Positions 42,154 to 52,497 of a DNA stretch of 64,000 nucleotides are shown in pieces. The notes below the pieces were generated by a model that worked only from the letters and a program-made list of their open reading frames with translations, was not told the origin of the DNA and ran no database searches. The stretch comes from Letharia columbiana (taxonomy: Eukaryota > Ascomycota > Lecanoromycetes > Lecanorales > Parmeliaceae): NCBI RefSeq assembly GCF_014066305.1, contig NW_023501038.1:1467001-1531000 (forward strand). Direction: 5' to 3'. How positions within the stretch are numbered: position 1 is the first letter of the stretch; each line of letters opens with the position of its first letter. Position numbers and translations under genes: made by a program.

Positions 42154-42988
42154 TCATTTTCGGGGCGGAAACATTCCCGGTGGGATAATACCTCCCCCAG
42201 TGCCTTTCAAGGCTGCTGCACCGATCCCGAGGTGGTCTTCCTCGTCCGTTGATTCCTCGGTTTCCTCGGAGTTTCCTGTTGGGCCGGCAAGAGGAACAAT
42301 GTAAGCATGCTTGAACAATAAGTCGGACGATGAAGGAGCTGGAAGTGATTTCCTGGTGCCCTTAGCCCGATCGGCCGCTTTCTGCTCTTCCTCCTTATCC
42401 TCGACAGTGATTGCGTCAGCGGTGGACGACCCTGGCACCTCAGTGATATTCGTGCCTGAATCTGATAATGATGGGACAGGTCCTGCAAACGGTCCATCTT
42501 TGATGTAAGCGGTGCATCGCTTGTCCAAGATCGGAAATCGGCGCAAGAATCGCAGGTGAAAGTCTCCAGATGTCTTCCACTCCTCATCGCGCTGAATAGC
42601 GACGAGGAACTGGCCAAAATCCTGATCCCGATCTATCAAAATCTGAACAGGTAGTTTCCCATCTTCGACCACTTGAATCGAACATTCACTTCCCGCATCG
42701 GTTTGGAACATAAATCCACCAACGACCGAGGTGTCTATGGAGCGGGTGCCAGATAGTGGGGTCCAGTCTACGTCTGCTCGGACGGTCTCGCCGGTCTAGA
42801 GGTAGGGGATTAACAGATACTGAGGGCAAGAAGGGGGGGGAACAAACCTCGTCTTTGATCTTTGCTTCGAGAAACTCGCCGCCTTCGTCCCCCATTTCAA
42901 TAAAAATTGGTGGCATAAAGGTGCTTGTAGCCTGGGTTTCATGAGGGTTGGCGGGAGGGGGTGTATGAAGGACGTATTTGGGGCTCAT
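42154..42988 (-). CDS. Unknown acidic protein, two exons
   Basis: Predicted 260 residues. Exon 1 is 42848-42988 (ATG 42986-42988, MSPKYVLHTPPPANPHET), followed by a 52-bp GT-AG intron (donor GTTTGT, acceptor CCTCTAG). Exon 2 is 42154-42795. Joined in phase zero they read FLEAKIKDE|TGETVRADVDW. The N-terminal ~150 residues look globular (VDWTPLSGTRSIDTSVVGG, VQILIDRDQDFGQFLVAIQ). The rest is acidic and disordered (EDKEEEQKAADRAKG, GNSEETEESTDEEDHLG), ending IIPPGMFPPRK. I do not recognise a domain. The long frame and clean intron support a real gene; it is probably intracellular and soluble. Confidence 0.65.
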
Positions 42989-43120
42989 GGTGTTATGCTT
43001 GTGTGGATCTGACACTTTGGAACTCGTAACGAGCGTTGAGGGTCTGTTCGCCTTTACCGCTGAAGTGTCGTTCCTATATTGAAATGGGTGTCAATGCTTG
43101 CATAGTGGAGGTAAAATTGC

Positions 43121-43242
43121 TGCCTTCGATGCGAAAAGCCAGGTTCATGTGCAGTAAGCGGACTGGGCAGGCGCTTTTCTTGCGGTTCATGCGGAAAGGC
43201 AATTTTGATGTGCAGCATAGGGAACTAGGCGGGCAGTTTTCT
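43121..43242. repeat. Diverged tandem duplication, ~60 bp period
   Basis: Two adjacent units, each going from TGC...TGCG(A/G)AAA(A/G)G through ATGTGCAG to a TTTTCT end, match imperfectly. They lie upstream of the 42988 gene start. Confidence 0.5.
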
Positions 43243-43633
43243 TGCATCTGCCACGACGAGAATCGCATCTGGGAGGACTGAGGTTGGTCGGAGACTCTTC
43301 TAGCAACCTTTTCACGTCAAGCGATAACAGTAAAGGTCTGGACGGGCTTGGAGATTGTCAATATGCTCACGGTAACGGCGTAAAGCCTGGCATACTCCCG
43401 GTAAAAACGGCAACCTTGAGCGCCCGGTCTCCTCGATCCTGCACAACAATTTGTACAGCTCAAAGATAGCTGGCGGTTAATGCGTAGATTCAGTAGAAGC
43501 AGGGTGTCGAAGAGGTGTGACAAGGCGAATCCTTCTACTTGTAGCAAATCCTACAATGTTGGGAGACCGATCCTTTAAACCTGCAACACTTTCTGGCAGA
43601 GTGCGTGCCGAGGGCAAAAGCGAGTGACTTTGA

Positions 43634-44560
43634 TCAATCTCCTGTCTCCATAAACTCCGTTTGAATACTCGGACTTGTAACAGGAGCACCTCGGCGCGAA
43701 AAAAAACGCACCGTACTTTCGCCCAAGCCGCAAGTTTCCCCTTTTTCCAAAAGTGCGACAACATACTCCCAGGGTAGGTTAGGATCATCCTCTACCAGAG
43801 TGATTACTCCTTGCGGGCTACCAACAATCAGGCCACCTGCGGAGCTGTGCTTGTTGACTAGGATAGCCACGACCACCGAGGCGTCGATAGCGTGAGTCAC
43901 GGTCACTGTTCTCCAACTGCACTCTTCTTCAACGCGTTCCCATGACTACGAGCGAGTATGTCGAAAGATCCTTGATGAGGAGGACTGAGGTATCCACAAT
44001 CCATGTTTTCAACAGTCTCCACGAGCTTCTGGTCACTGTGCGCAATATCAGTAGCATCAATTGCCATTCTCTGTCCATCGAGTTGTCCCAGAGATTTTGA
44101 TCTTTGCCGCGGAGGCCGGAAAACATTGCTGATCTGCGGAATAATCTCACGACGGACTGCCGTTTGTCTTGCAGTCTTCGTTGACCCTCATGGCCACGAT
44201 GATGTACTCGTCGGTTTGGGTCGGTCCCGGTATGATAGCTACGAGTCTTTTATTGCCATGAATCATCAGGTCTCCAGCCCCGCTCCTTCTCTCCACGAGA
44301 ACAGCGCAGATATCGTCAGTCTCAATCGGTTCGACACCTACCCTTAGGCTCTCATCGAATTCAAGCATGTTTTCCTGGCCGATTTGTGTGATCGGGAGCT
44401 AGATTTCTGGTGCGGTTCAGGAGACGTGTACCAGGTTTCCGATTATTTCTTCCAGCTTGCGATCGCTATGAGCAATATTATTCGCTGACTTCGCAGGGAA
44501 GTGTATCCTTTCATGATAGTAGGACTAGATCTGCAACGTTATGATCAATCTTAAGTGGGT
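43634..44560 (-). pseudogene. Two tandem, degenerate copies of one unknown gene
   Basis: Reading the minus strand from 44560, one unit gives NNIAHSDRKLEEIIGNL, a stop, then from ATG 44366-44368 MLEFDESLRVGVEPIETDD, VLVERRSGAGDLMIHG and TDEYIIVAMR, ending at a TGA (44147-44149). A second unit follows: ATDIAHSDQKLVETVENM, then after a frame change HAIDASVVVAILVNKH, SSAGGLIVGSPQG and PWEYVVALLEKG, stopping at 43634. The paired blocks (IAHSD-KL-E; A-VLV--R/HSAG-LI-G; EY-IVA/VVA) align in order, so this is a tandem duplication. Each copy is split by stops or frame changes that I could not resolve as introns. No family recognised. Confidence 0.5.
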
Positions 44561-46053
44561 GTATGGGCCTGGAAGCTTTCAAAATGCAAGATATCCGGAG
44601 CCCTTAGACGAAGCGGTGGTCGCTGTGCTTGTCCACAAAGACAGGTAAGAAGGCTATGTAAGGGTGGTTGGCCGAACGGTGCAGAACATCCTCACAGGTC
44701 AAGGAGATGATCGCAAGACTAGCTGGATGCATGGCCGATCTCATGTGAAGTTATACCGGCGCAGCAATGGGGAAGGAGAAGGAGAAGGATAAAAGCCCTA
44801 GAGAATGCCTCTCTTAAAAGAGCAGTATTTGTGCTGTGTTCCCTCTATCGTTCCCTCGAAGAATGAACTAGCAGGGATTACAGCCTTGGCGCCTAAACCG
44901 GAATCGTTAGTTTTGTACGACGTGCGTTGCTTCGCTCTGCACACGTTAACAGAATGCAATTGTCCTATGCGCCGTGAGCTGGCTTGCCGTACAAACATAC
45001 CCCTATTGGCTCTCATTTATGCAGTCCCGAGATCTGACTTATACATGGTAGCAAACTCGCTTGCTTTGGAGCCACGAAGCCCGGTCAACGTGCAGAACAC
45101 GTTGAATCCGACACATCACATCTGCGCATCATCAAGTGCTATTTCACTGATGGTATGTCAAAACAAAACAACTGGCAATGCTCAAAGAGCTCGAAAGAGA
45201 CCTGCAAGCATATAGAAGGATATGCCACAGCCCAAGGGCTCGTCTCCATCCTCATTGTTTTAGCAGACCAAACCAGCCATGGCAACAAGTCACCCGTGGG
45301 GCTCGCTCTAGCTACATACTACACCAATACCGAACAGCCATTATCGCTGTGTTCTGGAGGACCCGGCTGGGCGGCGTTAACATTGCGCTAATCTTGAGTC
45401 GCTTACGTACCCAGTCAGCAGCTCGGCTAGGAAAGCGTTTTTGACTTGTTACGGCCAATGACTGGTCATGGCTTTCCGCTGTTGCTACAAAAATAAGGAC
45501 CGGGATCTGCTTGTGCACAATCTCAATCAAATGAAGACTGAGGTTTTTAACTCCATATGCTTTTGCATCAGACAAATGAGCGACCAAGTATAGTCACAGC
45601 AAATGTCGAGCCGGAGTGGCAATATGGGTCACGACTGTTGCCCCGCTTTTCACCCTAAGTCTTCAAGCACGTGAGTCGAAGCTCATCATCATTGGAGAAT
45701 AAGCGCTGATCGACATGAGAGGAATAGCTCCTGCCTGTTTGTTCCGTCACCTAAGCCAAGGATCATTTTGATATCGCGTGGCCAGGAGGACTAGCCCGAA
45801 ATTATGCAGGCCTTCTCCATGATTCGTCAAATGAATGAGCGAACAAGCCGAGGATGAGCGAATTTCTTGGCGTCGGAGCCATCCAGTCTGCGCTCAGACC
45901 CTTCGCCATGTCTATGTCAAAGAAATGTTGTGTTAAGTATTGAGTCATGCGATAATAAGAACAGCATGCCATCTTCTCCAACATACCCTTCGTTAACAGT
46001 CAACGCTCATCAGTACAAATATTAAAATAACAAAATATACACGACGTGACGTT
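44561..46053. other. 1.5 kb without a supported gene
   Basis: Mixed-composition DNA with a GGAGAAGGAGAAGGA run near 44770. Short frames on both strands show no recognisable protein features. Confidence 0.35.
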
Positions 46054-46708
46054 GTGATGGCCCCCCAAAGTTCCTTCAAGGTCACTAAGTCTAGGAAAAC
46101 ACTCTCCAAAAAACCAAAACTGGCCACCATTGCCGGAGATAATCCTTCTTCCTACGGGTGCGGCCCTGCCATTCCGCATCCCACTCCGAAATTCGACCTG
46201 GATGAACTAAACTGTATTCTATCCCTAGACTTGCTACAAACGCTGTTAATCAAAACGATCCCGTTGCTATCAACTATGAAATCGGACATGCTCGCTCTTT
46301 CTACCCGTACGCCTCTGCCATTCCGCATCCCACTCCCAAGCTTGACCTTAGTGGACTAACGCGGGTTATATCCCTAGACACTCAAATACCTTTATACATC
46401 TTAACGGCATCTACTTCACCCTTGAAGAGTGCCAGCTCATATGCTTTCTACGCGAAATGAGTGCAGACGTTGATCTTGTCTCTGAGATCATAAAGCATGA
46501 GCGGAAATCTCCAGAGCCCGTCAACTGCGCCGGCTTGTATGAGTATATTTGGAATGCAAACCCTAGCGCAATGACCGGCCAGGTCATACTCCCTCTTCTT
46601 GCTGATGTTGGAGCCGCACGGGCAAAAGCGCAGACCGCGTATACAAAGTGGATGGAGTACATGACTGCGGTGGTTTGGAAGTTAATTTCTCTCTTGTTTC
46701 TTGCGTAA
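46054..46708 (+). pseudogene. Unknown gene or relic with an internal 149-bp duplication
   Basis: A frame from 46054 encodes KKPKLATIAGDNPSSYGCGP and AIPHPTPKFDLDELNCILSLD. The last part recurs 149 bp later, out of phase (AIPHPTPKLDLSGLTRVISLD near 46320). A second coding-looking frame then reads FIHLNGIYFTLEECQLICFL and, from ATG 46457, MSADVDLVSEIIKHERKSPE to a stop at 46708. A duplication not divisible by three, with no clear intron, suggests a disrupted gene. Alternatively the 3' block is a separate small gene with a GTAAGA donor just before its stop. No family recognised. Confidence 0.3.
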
Positions 46709-47270
46709 GACAGCCAACGGCTTACTTCTGCGTATCAGGTATCAGGAACAGCAACGGAATCAAGAAGTCCTTAACATGGCTCCTAATCCATTTTATTGGA
46801 TGAATTTAGTACCCAGGAGACCACTATTCGGAGAGGTCAGCCACATCCCATATTCTTGGACTGAGCCTGGGTGGGATATAGGAGCGGCATTCAATACGGC
46901 AGCGGTATGGGAATAGCGCTTCGAAAGGCAGTGACACGGCTGGCGAAAACCCCAGGGAGAAAAGTACGGATGACCTCCGATTGTAAAGTTCTTTGTTACG
47001 TTTGATGACTAGGCCAGTCCACACAACACGATTGTTTCAGCTGTCTAAGACAGTATCTTTGTCTCGATATCAAAGTCTTTGTTCGCCACACAATTCCAAC
47101 GTTATATTACTAATCAATACGTCAAACCCGCTTGTCTTCATACGAATTTGCCACGGTAGGATCTATTCATTTGCTTCGCAGGTCTATTTCTCCATCCCAC
47201 ACCTCTCGCAACTGCCCACATTTCAACTGCATCACCGAATACCTATTGTATCGATTCACTGCAAGCCATA
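46709..47270. other. Intergenic region
   Basis: No supported gene. Contains a short frame (MAPNPFYWMNLVPRRP from about 46774) that could be a 3' exon of the preceding unit, and a C/T-rich leader before 47271. Confidence 0.3.
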
Positions 47271-48044
47271 ATGCACGCTGAGAATGTCTGGAAATGGCTT
47301 GATGCCGTCGACCAAGACAATCTCGATCCTCTGGATCAGTGGGGTGTGCCACCGCTGCGATGCTCCCATCAGGATACACCATCTCCATCCAACAGTGTCT
47401 CTGACGGTGGTGATATAGAAACATACCAGCAACACTACAACAAGCGCAACGCAGACGTAGCGAGTTTCTTAGAATCCATACCCCCCGCGGGGATCCTCTT
47501 GCGTAACGGAAGCATCAGAGTTACCAGCCAAAATCCAAAGGTTTTCGCATGTGATGTGGAGAACGACAACCATCCTCAGTCGTTGCTACCTGGCTTTCCT
47601 ACAAGTTTCGCACGCGTTGTGGAAAACAAGGATCATTCTCAGTCGTTCATCCCTGGCTTCGCTACAAGTTTTGAGGCAACAGGTCAACAGACTGACGCTT
47701 CTCCTGCCCGCCAACTACAAGTTTCAGGGAGAGAAGGCAACAGCGAATCTACCAACCCAAAACGGCTGCCAACATTTTCTGAGCGAGCTCGCGTGGGTGG
47801 TCCCTCAGGGGCCTTGTATTCAACCCCAATCATCCACGTTGAAGTCAAAGACTCCGTGGCTATCAACTGCCAAGGTGCAAAAGTCGTAGGAGAGTATCAG
47901 CAGAACGGTCTTCGAGGTCTCCCGGGTATGGCGGAGAAGCCACGGAGGAATAGCACCTTTGGTGAAGGAGTGCTACATCGAAACAATGCTACCAGGAGAC
48001 TCTCCAATGTACGTGCAGGGCCCAAGGTGCATCCCAAACGCTGA
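47271..48044 (+). CDS. Unknown disordered protein, 257 residues
   Basis: Single open frame from ATG 47271 (MHAENVWKWLDAVDQDNLDP). The acidic, tryptophan-containing N-terminus looks helical. The rest is mostly low complexity, with two related segments, HPQSLLPGFPTSFARVVEN and HSQSFIPGFATSFEATGQ, that reveal an internal ~22-residue duplication. The C-terminus is basic (EKPRRNSTFGEG ... RAGPKVHPKR). No signal peptide, membrane helix or known domain. The ATG follows a pyrimidine-rich leader. Probably a fast-evolving, lineage-specific gene; a further 3' exon is possible at a GTACGT near the end. Confidence 0.5.
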   Translation: MHAENVWKWLDAVDQDNLDPLDQWGVPPLRCSHQDTPSPSNSVSDGGDIETYQQHYNKRNADVASFLESIPPAGILLRNGSIRVTSQNPKVFACDVENDNHPQSLLPGFPTSFARVVENKDHSQSFIPGFATSFEATGQQTDASPARQLQVSGREGNSESTNPKRLPTFSERARVGGPSGALYSTPIIHVEVKDSVAINCQGAKVVGEYQQNGLRGLPGMAEKPRRNSTFGEGVLHRNNATRRLSNVRAGPKVHPKR

Positions 48045-49157
48045 TAACTCGTACAGTGGACCTGCTGAACTGCTGGACTCCATCTTGTGCGTGGCTTTGG
48101 AGCAGATCTCTCTTCATTTACATAGCAAGGCTAATTCCAAGCACCTGATTCCACAAATGTCTCTTTGTCGCGCTGCACGCCCAAAACATCTCTCGCATCA
48201 TTTTCACTTTTATGCTCACCTCACTGACTCCTCACAGGCCCGTTGCGCGTATTGCGATACAGTCTGTTTGGAATACCCTTTCTTTGTGTCCAGGTCAGAG
48301 CTTTAGATCCTTTCGGTCGCTAGCAGCAAGACTGCCGGGTCCCTGCAAGTTTGCTTACAGTCTGAAGTCTATTTCTTTGTGCCGACTTAGTGGTGTTCAA
48401 CGTTGACTGGTTTCCTCCATGCTGACATACCACCTACTCCCTCTCTGTTGACGGGACTCCAACATCTGCTCACAGACATACATATACGAAAAACAGAGTT
48501 GGTTGGGTTTGGATTGCCCCGAGCGACATCTCCAGGGCTCCTCTCAAGCTATACTACCTGCAGAAGAAACCGTAACACTATTGCACAAGAATGACTAGCG
48601 AGTTCTCATCCCTCAAAGCCAATTAAGAGCATCCAACAACCGTCGTCTCCGATGACGTTTCAAAAATCGAACTCTGTCTGGAAAGTTTAAAAAGGGGTTT
48701 CACCTTCCCATGGAACCTTTTGGAAGTGGAATCTGGTCATCATCCTCATTCTGAATGACGCTAAGACGAAAAGCTGATGTGGGTGCTGGGGTACTCCTTC
48801 TTGGGACACTGAAACCGGCAGCGGGGTTCTCTAAGGAGACCGATGCGAGCTTGAGCGTTTGTGAGGAATCGTAACTTGCAAAAGCCGATTTTCGAACAAG
48901 TACTACACATTCTTGATGTCTCGGAACAATGAATCTGGCTAAAAACACAATGACCTTGTTTATAGAACCTAATCTCTTTGTTCACGCGACACTCCGAGAC
49001 GACGGGCCCCTATATTCTCGGCCTTCGTCGAGCTTCTTTCCCTCTCCAGCATCTTCTCGTCTCTTACTTACACCAACGGCGCAAGAGCGACTCTCGAATC
49101 CATACTCTCCAAACGTCGAGAAGCTCGCACAACATTTCTCGTAGTAGCGCAAATACC
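48045..49157. other. Intergenic region
   Basis: 1.1 kb with no supported gene. The last ~150 bases are C/T-rich, fitting a promoter and leader for the 49158 gene. Confidence 0.35.
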
Positions 49158-49733
49158 ATGTCGCTCTCCACAAGCTCGTCACAGCAAGCCACAGCAAGCC
49201 AAACGACTATGTCAATGACTCAAAAGCTCCGAGGCGTAGCCAGCAAGATCTTCCAAAAGATGAAGCTTCCCAAGAGCAAAGAGGATAGAAATTTCGAGGA
49301 ACTCGGTTCCACCGAAATAGAAGTGGCGAGGTCTGCGACCTTCATACGTCCAACAGCGGCCCCTCAAATTGTCGACCTCCAGGCGATAAGGCAAAACATC
49401 CGTCCACAACCTGCACGTATATACACGCATGATTCTATGGTGCCGCGCTCTCAAGCAAATCTCAACAGCCCTGAGCTTCACCTTCAGAGATCCTTTGAGA
49501 CGATGCACTCGCCGACAGAGACGGGCACGCCGCTACGTAGGAATCCGCAGCAAGTCTTCGTGTTTGAAGCGACGTCTGACCACTCGGCTACGGCTGCCTT
49601 GGACGACATCGTGGATTACGCAGATTATGAAAAACTTGATGACGATGACTCGGACCTGGATTGGAGCCTGCTAGATCTCCCAGAAAATGTCTACGGCAGA
49701 CTGGCAAATGAGAGCCGCAATAGCCTGATATAG
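49158..49733 (+). CDS. Lineage-specific protein, FIRP/RNPQQVF family member 1
   Basis: 191 residues from ATG 49158 (MSLSTSSSQQATASQTT), the first good ATG of a longer open frame. A basic helix, LRGVASKIFQKMKLPKSKED, is followed by SATFIRPTAAPQIVDLQ, then RRNPQQVFVFEATSDHS and TAALDDIVDYADYEKLDDDD, and an acidic tail DLDWSLLDLPENVYG. The combination FIR(P/T), NPQQVF(V/T)F and LDD(I/V) recurs in the frame at 51253, so they are paralogues. Function unknown; no signal peptide or membrane segment. The acidic C-terminus beside a basic helix could suit protein binding, but that is speculation. Confidence 0.6.
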   Translation: MSLSTSSSQQATASQTTMSMTQKLRGVASKIFQKMKLPKSKEDRNFEELGSTEIEVARSATFIRPTAAPQIVDLQAIRQNIRPQPARIYTHDSMVPRSQANLNSPELHLQRSFETMHSPTETGTPLRRNPQQVFVFEATSDHSATAALDDIVDYADYEKLDDDDSDLDWSLLDLPENVYGRLANESRNSLI

Positions 49734-50239
49734 GCTCTGGGACCAAGGCCCTACGCAAAATGATTACTTCCTGCACAGTTGTCCCAGAGCCTAAGGCGTT
49801 GGGAGTCTGGTTTCAATTTCGGATCACTTACATTGCCGACTAGTTCCCGCCGATTAGTTCCCTATAGATTTGACACAAGTCCTTTCAAGGTCTTGCGTCG
49901 TACTAGACCACACACACTCTGTGAGACATTAATCCAAGACTTTACATCGTAAGCCCTCGCTTACTGTAACACTAGTATTGTCCACTGCACCCTCACATTT
50001 GTTGCACACAATGACTTCTTTGTGTCAATTCGCCCTCAACACCTATCATATTATACCTTAAATACTCCAAGCTTCTCTTCAACCATAAGTCCTTCATCTT
50101 CCATCACTTCTCGCTTTCAGCACGCGCGAGAAGGCACAGCAATCTGACAAGAGCATTAATACACACAGAAAAGCACAAGGCTCTAACAAGAGCATCAACA
50201 GGCACGCTCTCTTGAATATAATTATCTGGAACAACTAAT
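49734..50239. other. Intergenic region
   Basis: About 500 bp. AT-rich in the middle (around 50040-50070), then CAC/GCACAAGGC-like short repeats (CACAGCAATCTGACAAGAGCATTAA and CACAAGGCTCTAACAAGAGCATCAA, near 50137 and 50172) before the 50240 ATG. Confidence 0.4.
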
Positions 50240-50743
50240 ATGCCAGCAATCTTGCAACTAGGATCCATGGCGAAGCAACCGTTTGCAGACGCCGCGACTG
50301 AATTCGCCCAACCCTCCGTGCAGTCACCTAGCGTGAGTAATCAACAGCTTCCAGAAGCCAAACCTGAAGAGACCCCAACTTCCAACATAAAGAAACTGGT
50401 ACGCAAGCTGACCAAGAGGGTGAAGCCATCCAAGGAAAAGGGAGCGTCTCTACCAGCAGAGACTGATTCAGCTGAAGACAAGCTGGTAGGGTTCATTAGC
50501 AGGAACCCACAGCTATTTGTACCGGCAGAAGAGGAACGAAAGCAAGCTAGCCTTCAAATTCCGGAACTAGTCGTTCGAGCAAGGACACTGTCGAGGAGCC
50601 AGCGTCAACTAGAGCGTTTGGAAAACCCTCTGATTCTGGACGCTATCCCTGTCGAAGAGGCAGATGAGCAGGAGAAGGCCAAGGAGACGATGAGGCAATC
50701 TAGGACTGCGCGCTTTCGGAAGCGCTTGGAGGAGTACCTCTGA
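50240..50743 (+). CDS. Lineage-specific small basic protein
   Basis: 167 residues from ATG 50240 (MPAILQLGSMAKQPFADAAT). After a disordered start it has a strongly basic segment IKKLVRKLTKRVKPSKEKG, placed like the basic helix of the 49158 protein, then LVGFISRNPQLFVPAEEE. A helical charged C-terminus carries RTLSRSQRQLERLENPLIL and TARFRKRLEEYL. Possibly a distant relative of its neighbours (RNPQ is shared), but the similarity is too short to be sure. No known domain, signal peptide or membrane segment. Confidence 0.5.
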   Translation: MPAILQLGSMAKQPFADAATEFAQPSVQSPSVSNQQLPEAKPEETPTSNIKKLVRKLTKRVKPSKEKGASLPAETDSAEDKLVGFISRNPQLFVPAEEERKQASLQIPELVVRARTLSRSQRQLERLENPLILDAIPVEEADEQEKAKETMRQSRTARFRKRLEEYL

Positions 50744-51252
50744 ACGGTTCGGGATGATGGCAGATCTTGAATACTCAAGCGTAATCCGGTGAGCGCTACA
50801 TTTGATTTCCTCTAATGAGTAGACATGCACAGTAATTGCTTTTTCAATCAAGAGCTCTAGCCTCAATGCAAAGCGTCCAAGTTTCATGCAGCACGTGAGA
50901 ATAATCCACGTTGAGAACATCATCCTCCCAAACGAGAATTCCGTCAATCTTGACAATGGCCTTTGTAGTGGTAAGCCCATTTGTTCATACAAAGATGGAG
51001 CATGGAAAATTCTTCAACGAGATGAAAGGCTTTGTCTGTACCGCAAACCGCCTTTGTCCTCTCCACACTCACCCTACTCACGTCTCCCTTTTATACTCCC
51101 AGGCCGTCTCCCACCATCCTCCCTGAGTCCCTCCACCACCTCCCCCCTTTCTCGACCCAAGCATCCACGCCCGGCCCCAACCCAAAGCATCTCCCCACCC
51201 CCTCTCGACCCCCGCCTCCCACCCTTCAAGGCAACCCAACCCCCCCACAACG
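50744..51252. other. Intergenic, C-rich toward the right
   Basis: No supported gene. From about 51050 the plus strand becomes strongly C-rich and runs into the 51253 frame. Confidence 0.35.
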
Positions 51253-51621
51253 ATGCGTCCGCATCCCCACCAAAAATGGGCCCTGCAACACCCCTCCGCC
51301 CCAAAATCCCCCCTCCGAACCCACCACCTCCACGCCCGCACCGCCACCCCCTTCATCCGCACCGCCCACCTGCCCCCGCAAGCCCGGCTCAACGCCCGCG
51401 AATCCCAGCTGCAGGACTACCTCGGGGCGGAACGCCCCACCCGGGGCGACGGCTCCCCGATCCACGCCAACCCGCAGCAGGTCTTCACCTTCTCGGCGAC
51501 GGACGAGGCGCCCGCCAACACGGTCTTGGATGACGTCACGGAGTTTGTGGATCCGGTGCCCGGGCGGGAGCGGGGGGGGGGGGGGGTGTTGGTGGCGGGG
51601 GTGGTGTGGGGGGGGTTGTGA
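51253..51621 (+). CDS. FIRP/RNPQQVF family member 2, with G-run-corrupted 3' end
   Basis: The ATG at 51253 gives 122 residues. The core TPFIRTAHLPPQARL, ANPQQVFTFSATDEAP and NTVLDDVTEFVDPVP aligns with SATFIRP, NPQQVFVFEATSD and TAALDDIVDYADY of the 49158 protein. After VDPVPG the frame enters G-rich sequence (GRERGGGGVLVAGVVWGGL) with no counterpart in the paralogue, and it includes a 15-G run. Either the reading frame was destroyed by low-complexity expansion or assembly in this tract is unreliable. The C-rich first third (proline/histidine/arginine-rich) also differs from the paralogue, so the true start may differ. Confidence 0.4.
   Translation: MRPHPHQKWALQHPSAPKSPLRTHHLHARTATPFIRTAHLPPQARLNARESQLQDYLGAERPTRGDGSPIHANPQQVFTFSATDEAPANTVLDDVTEFVDPVPGRERGGGGVLVAGVVWGGL
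51572..51586 (+). repeat. Poly-G tract
   Basis: An uninterrupted run of about 15 G opens a ~220-bp G-rich stretch on the plus strand. Confidence 0.8.
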
Positions 51622-51831
51622 CGGGTGGCGGTGGTGGCGGAGGGGGAGTGGCGGCGGGGGGTGGATGGGGAGCATTGGCGGATGGTGAGGGGTTTGGTGG
51701 GGGGGAGGGGGTGGATGTGGTGAAGGCGATGCGGGTGGAGAGGGGGGTGGAGGCGCTGGGGTTTTAGGGGTGGGGGGGGCGAGGGGGTTGGGGCGGCTTT
51801 CTGGGGGGGGGTTTTGAATGCTCGGGTGGTG

Positions 51832-51863
51832 TTTTTTTTTTTTTTTTTTTTTTTGGGGGGGGG
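51832..51863 (+). repeat. Poly-T followed by poly-G tract
   Basis: About 23 T are followed directly by about 9 G. Such tracts are prone to length error in sequencing and replication. Poly-T on the plus strand could also be the tail of a minus-strand retroposed sequence. Confidence 0.8.
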
Positions 51864-52070
51864 CAATTTGTCTTTGTTGTTTTTATTACGACTTCGGTCC
51901 AGAAGGGTCTTTTCTATACGCGTCTTGTGAGATCTTTAAGTGAAACCACTCCATTCAGATCATTTACGATGACTTTGCTCGTGGAGATGATAGGATGCAG
52001 TGTGGGTGAAGGAGAGATTCTCAATTCGCCCAGACCATACCTCCTCCTAGTCAAAAGAATTACATAAGCG

Positions 52071-52234
52071 TAGTTAAACCCAGAGACTTTGCAAAGCTTT
52101 TTCAGACAAGGAAAATTGACAAAGCATTGCTGTAGAAGGAAGTGACCTCCCTTGAAAATCAAAAATGTCAGTATAGTTGACCCTAGAAACTTTACAAAGG
52201 CTTTACTGGTAGAAATAGACAAAGCATTGTTTGT
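52071..52234. repeat. Diverged tandem duplication, ~103 bp period
   Basis: The segment TAGTTAAACCCAGAGACTTT ... GACAAAGCATTG (from 52071) recurs imperfectly as TAGTTGACCCTAGAAACTTT ... GACAAAGCATTG (from 52174). Noncoding, between the 51253 and 52498 genes. Confidence 0.55.
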
Positions 52235-52497
52235 GATGCGTCGTTGTTCATGGGACTCTTAGTCCCCTAAAGGATCTTTGCTGGTCAAAACACCGGTCGG
52301 CCTTGTCTAGACAATACCTTGTCCTCCGCAACAAAGACTCCAGCCGATTGTGTTCGCCCGCTCCATTTTCCCTCCCCATAAGTAACTTACCACGCCCCCC
52401 GTCCCTCGCCTTCCGCGTCTTTTCCAGTACACTCCGGCAGCTCACACTTTCCAATCCACAACACCTACCCACTCACCACCACCACCAACCCGAAACC

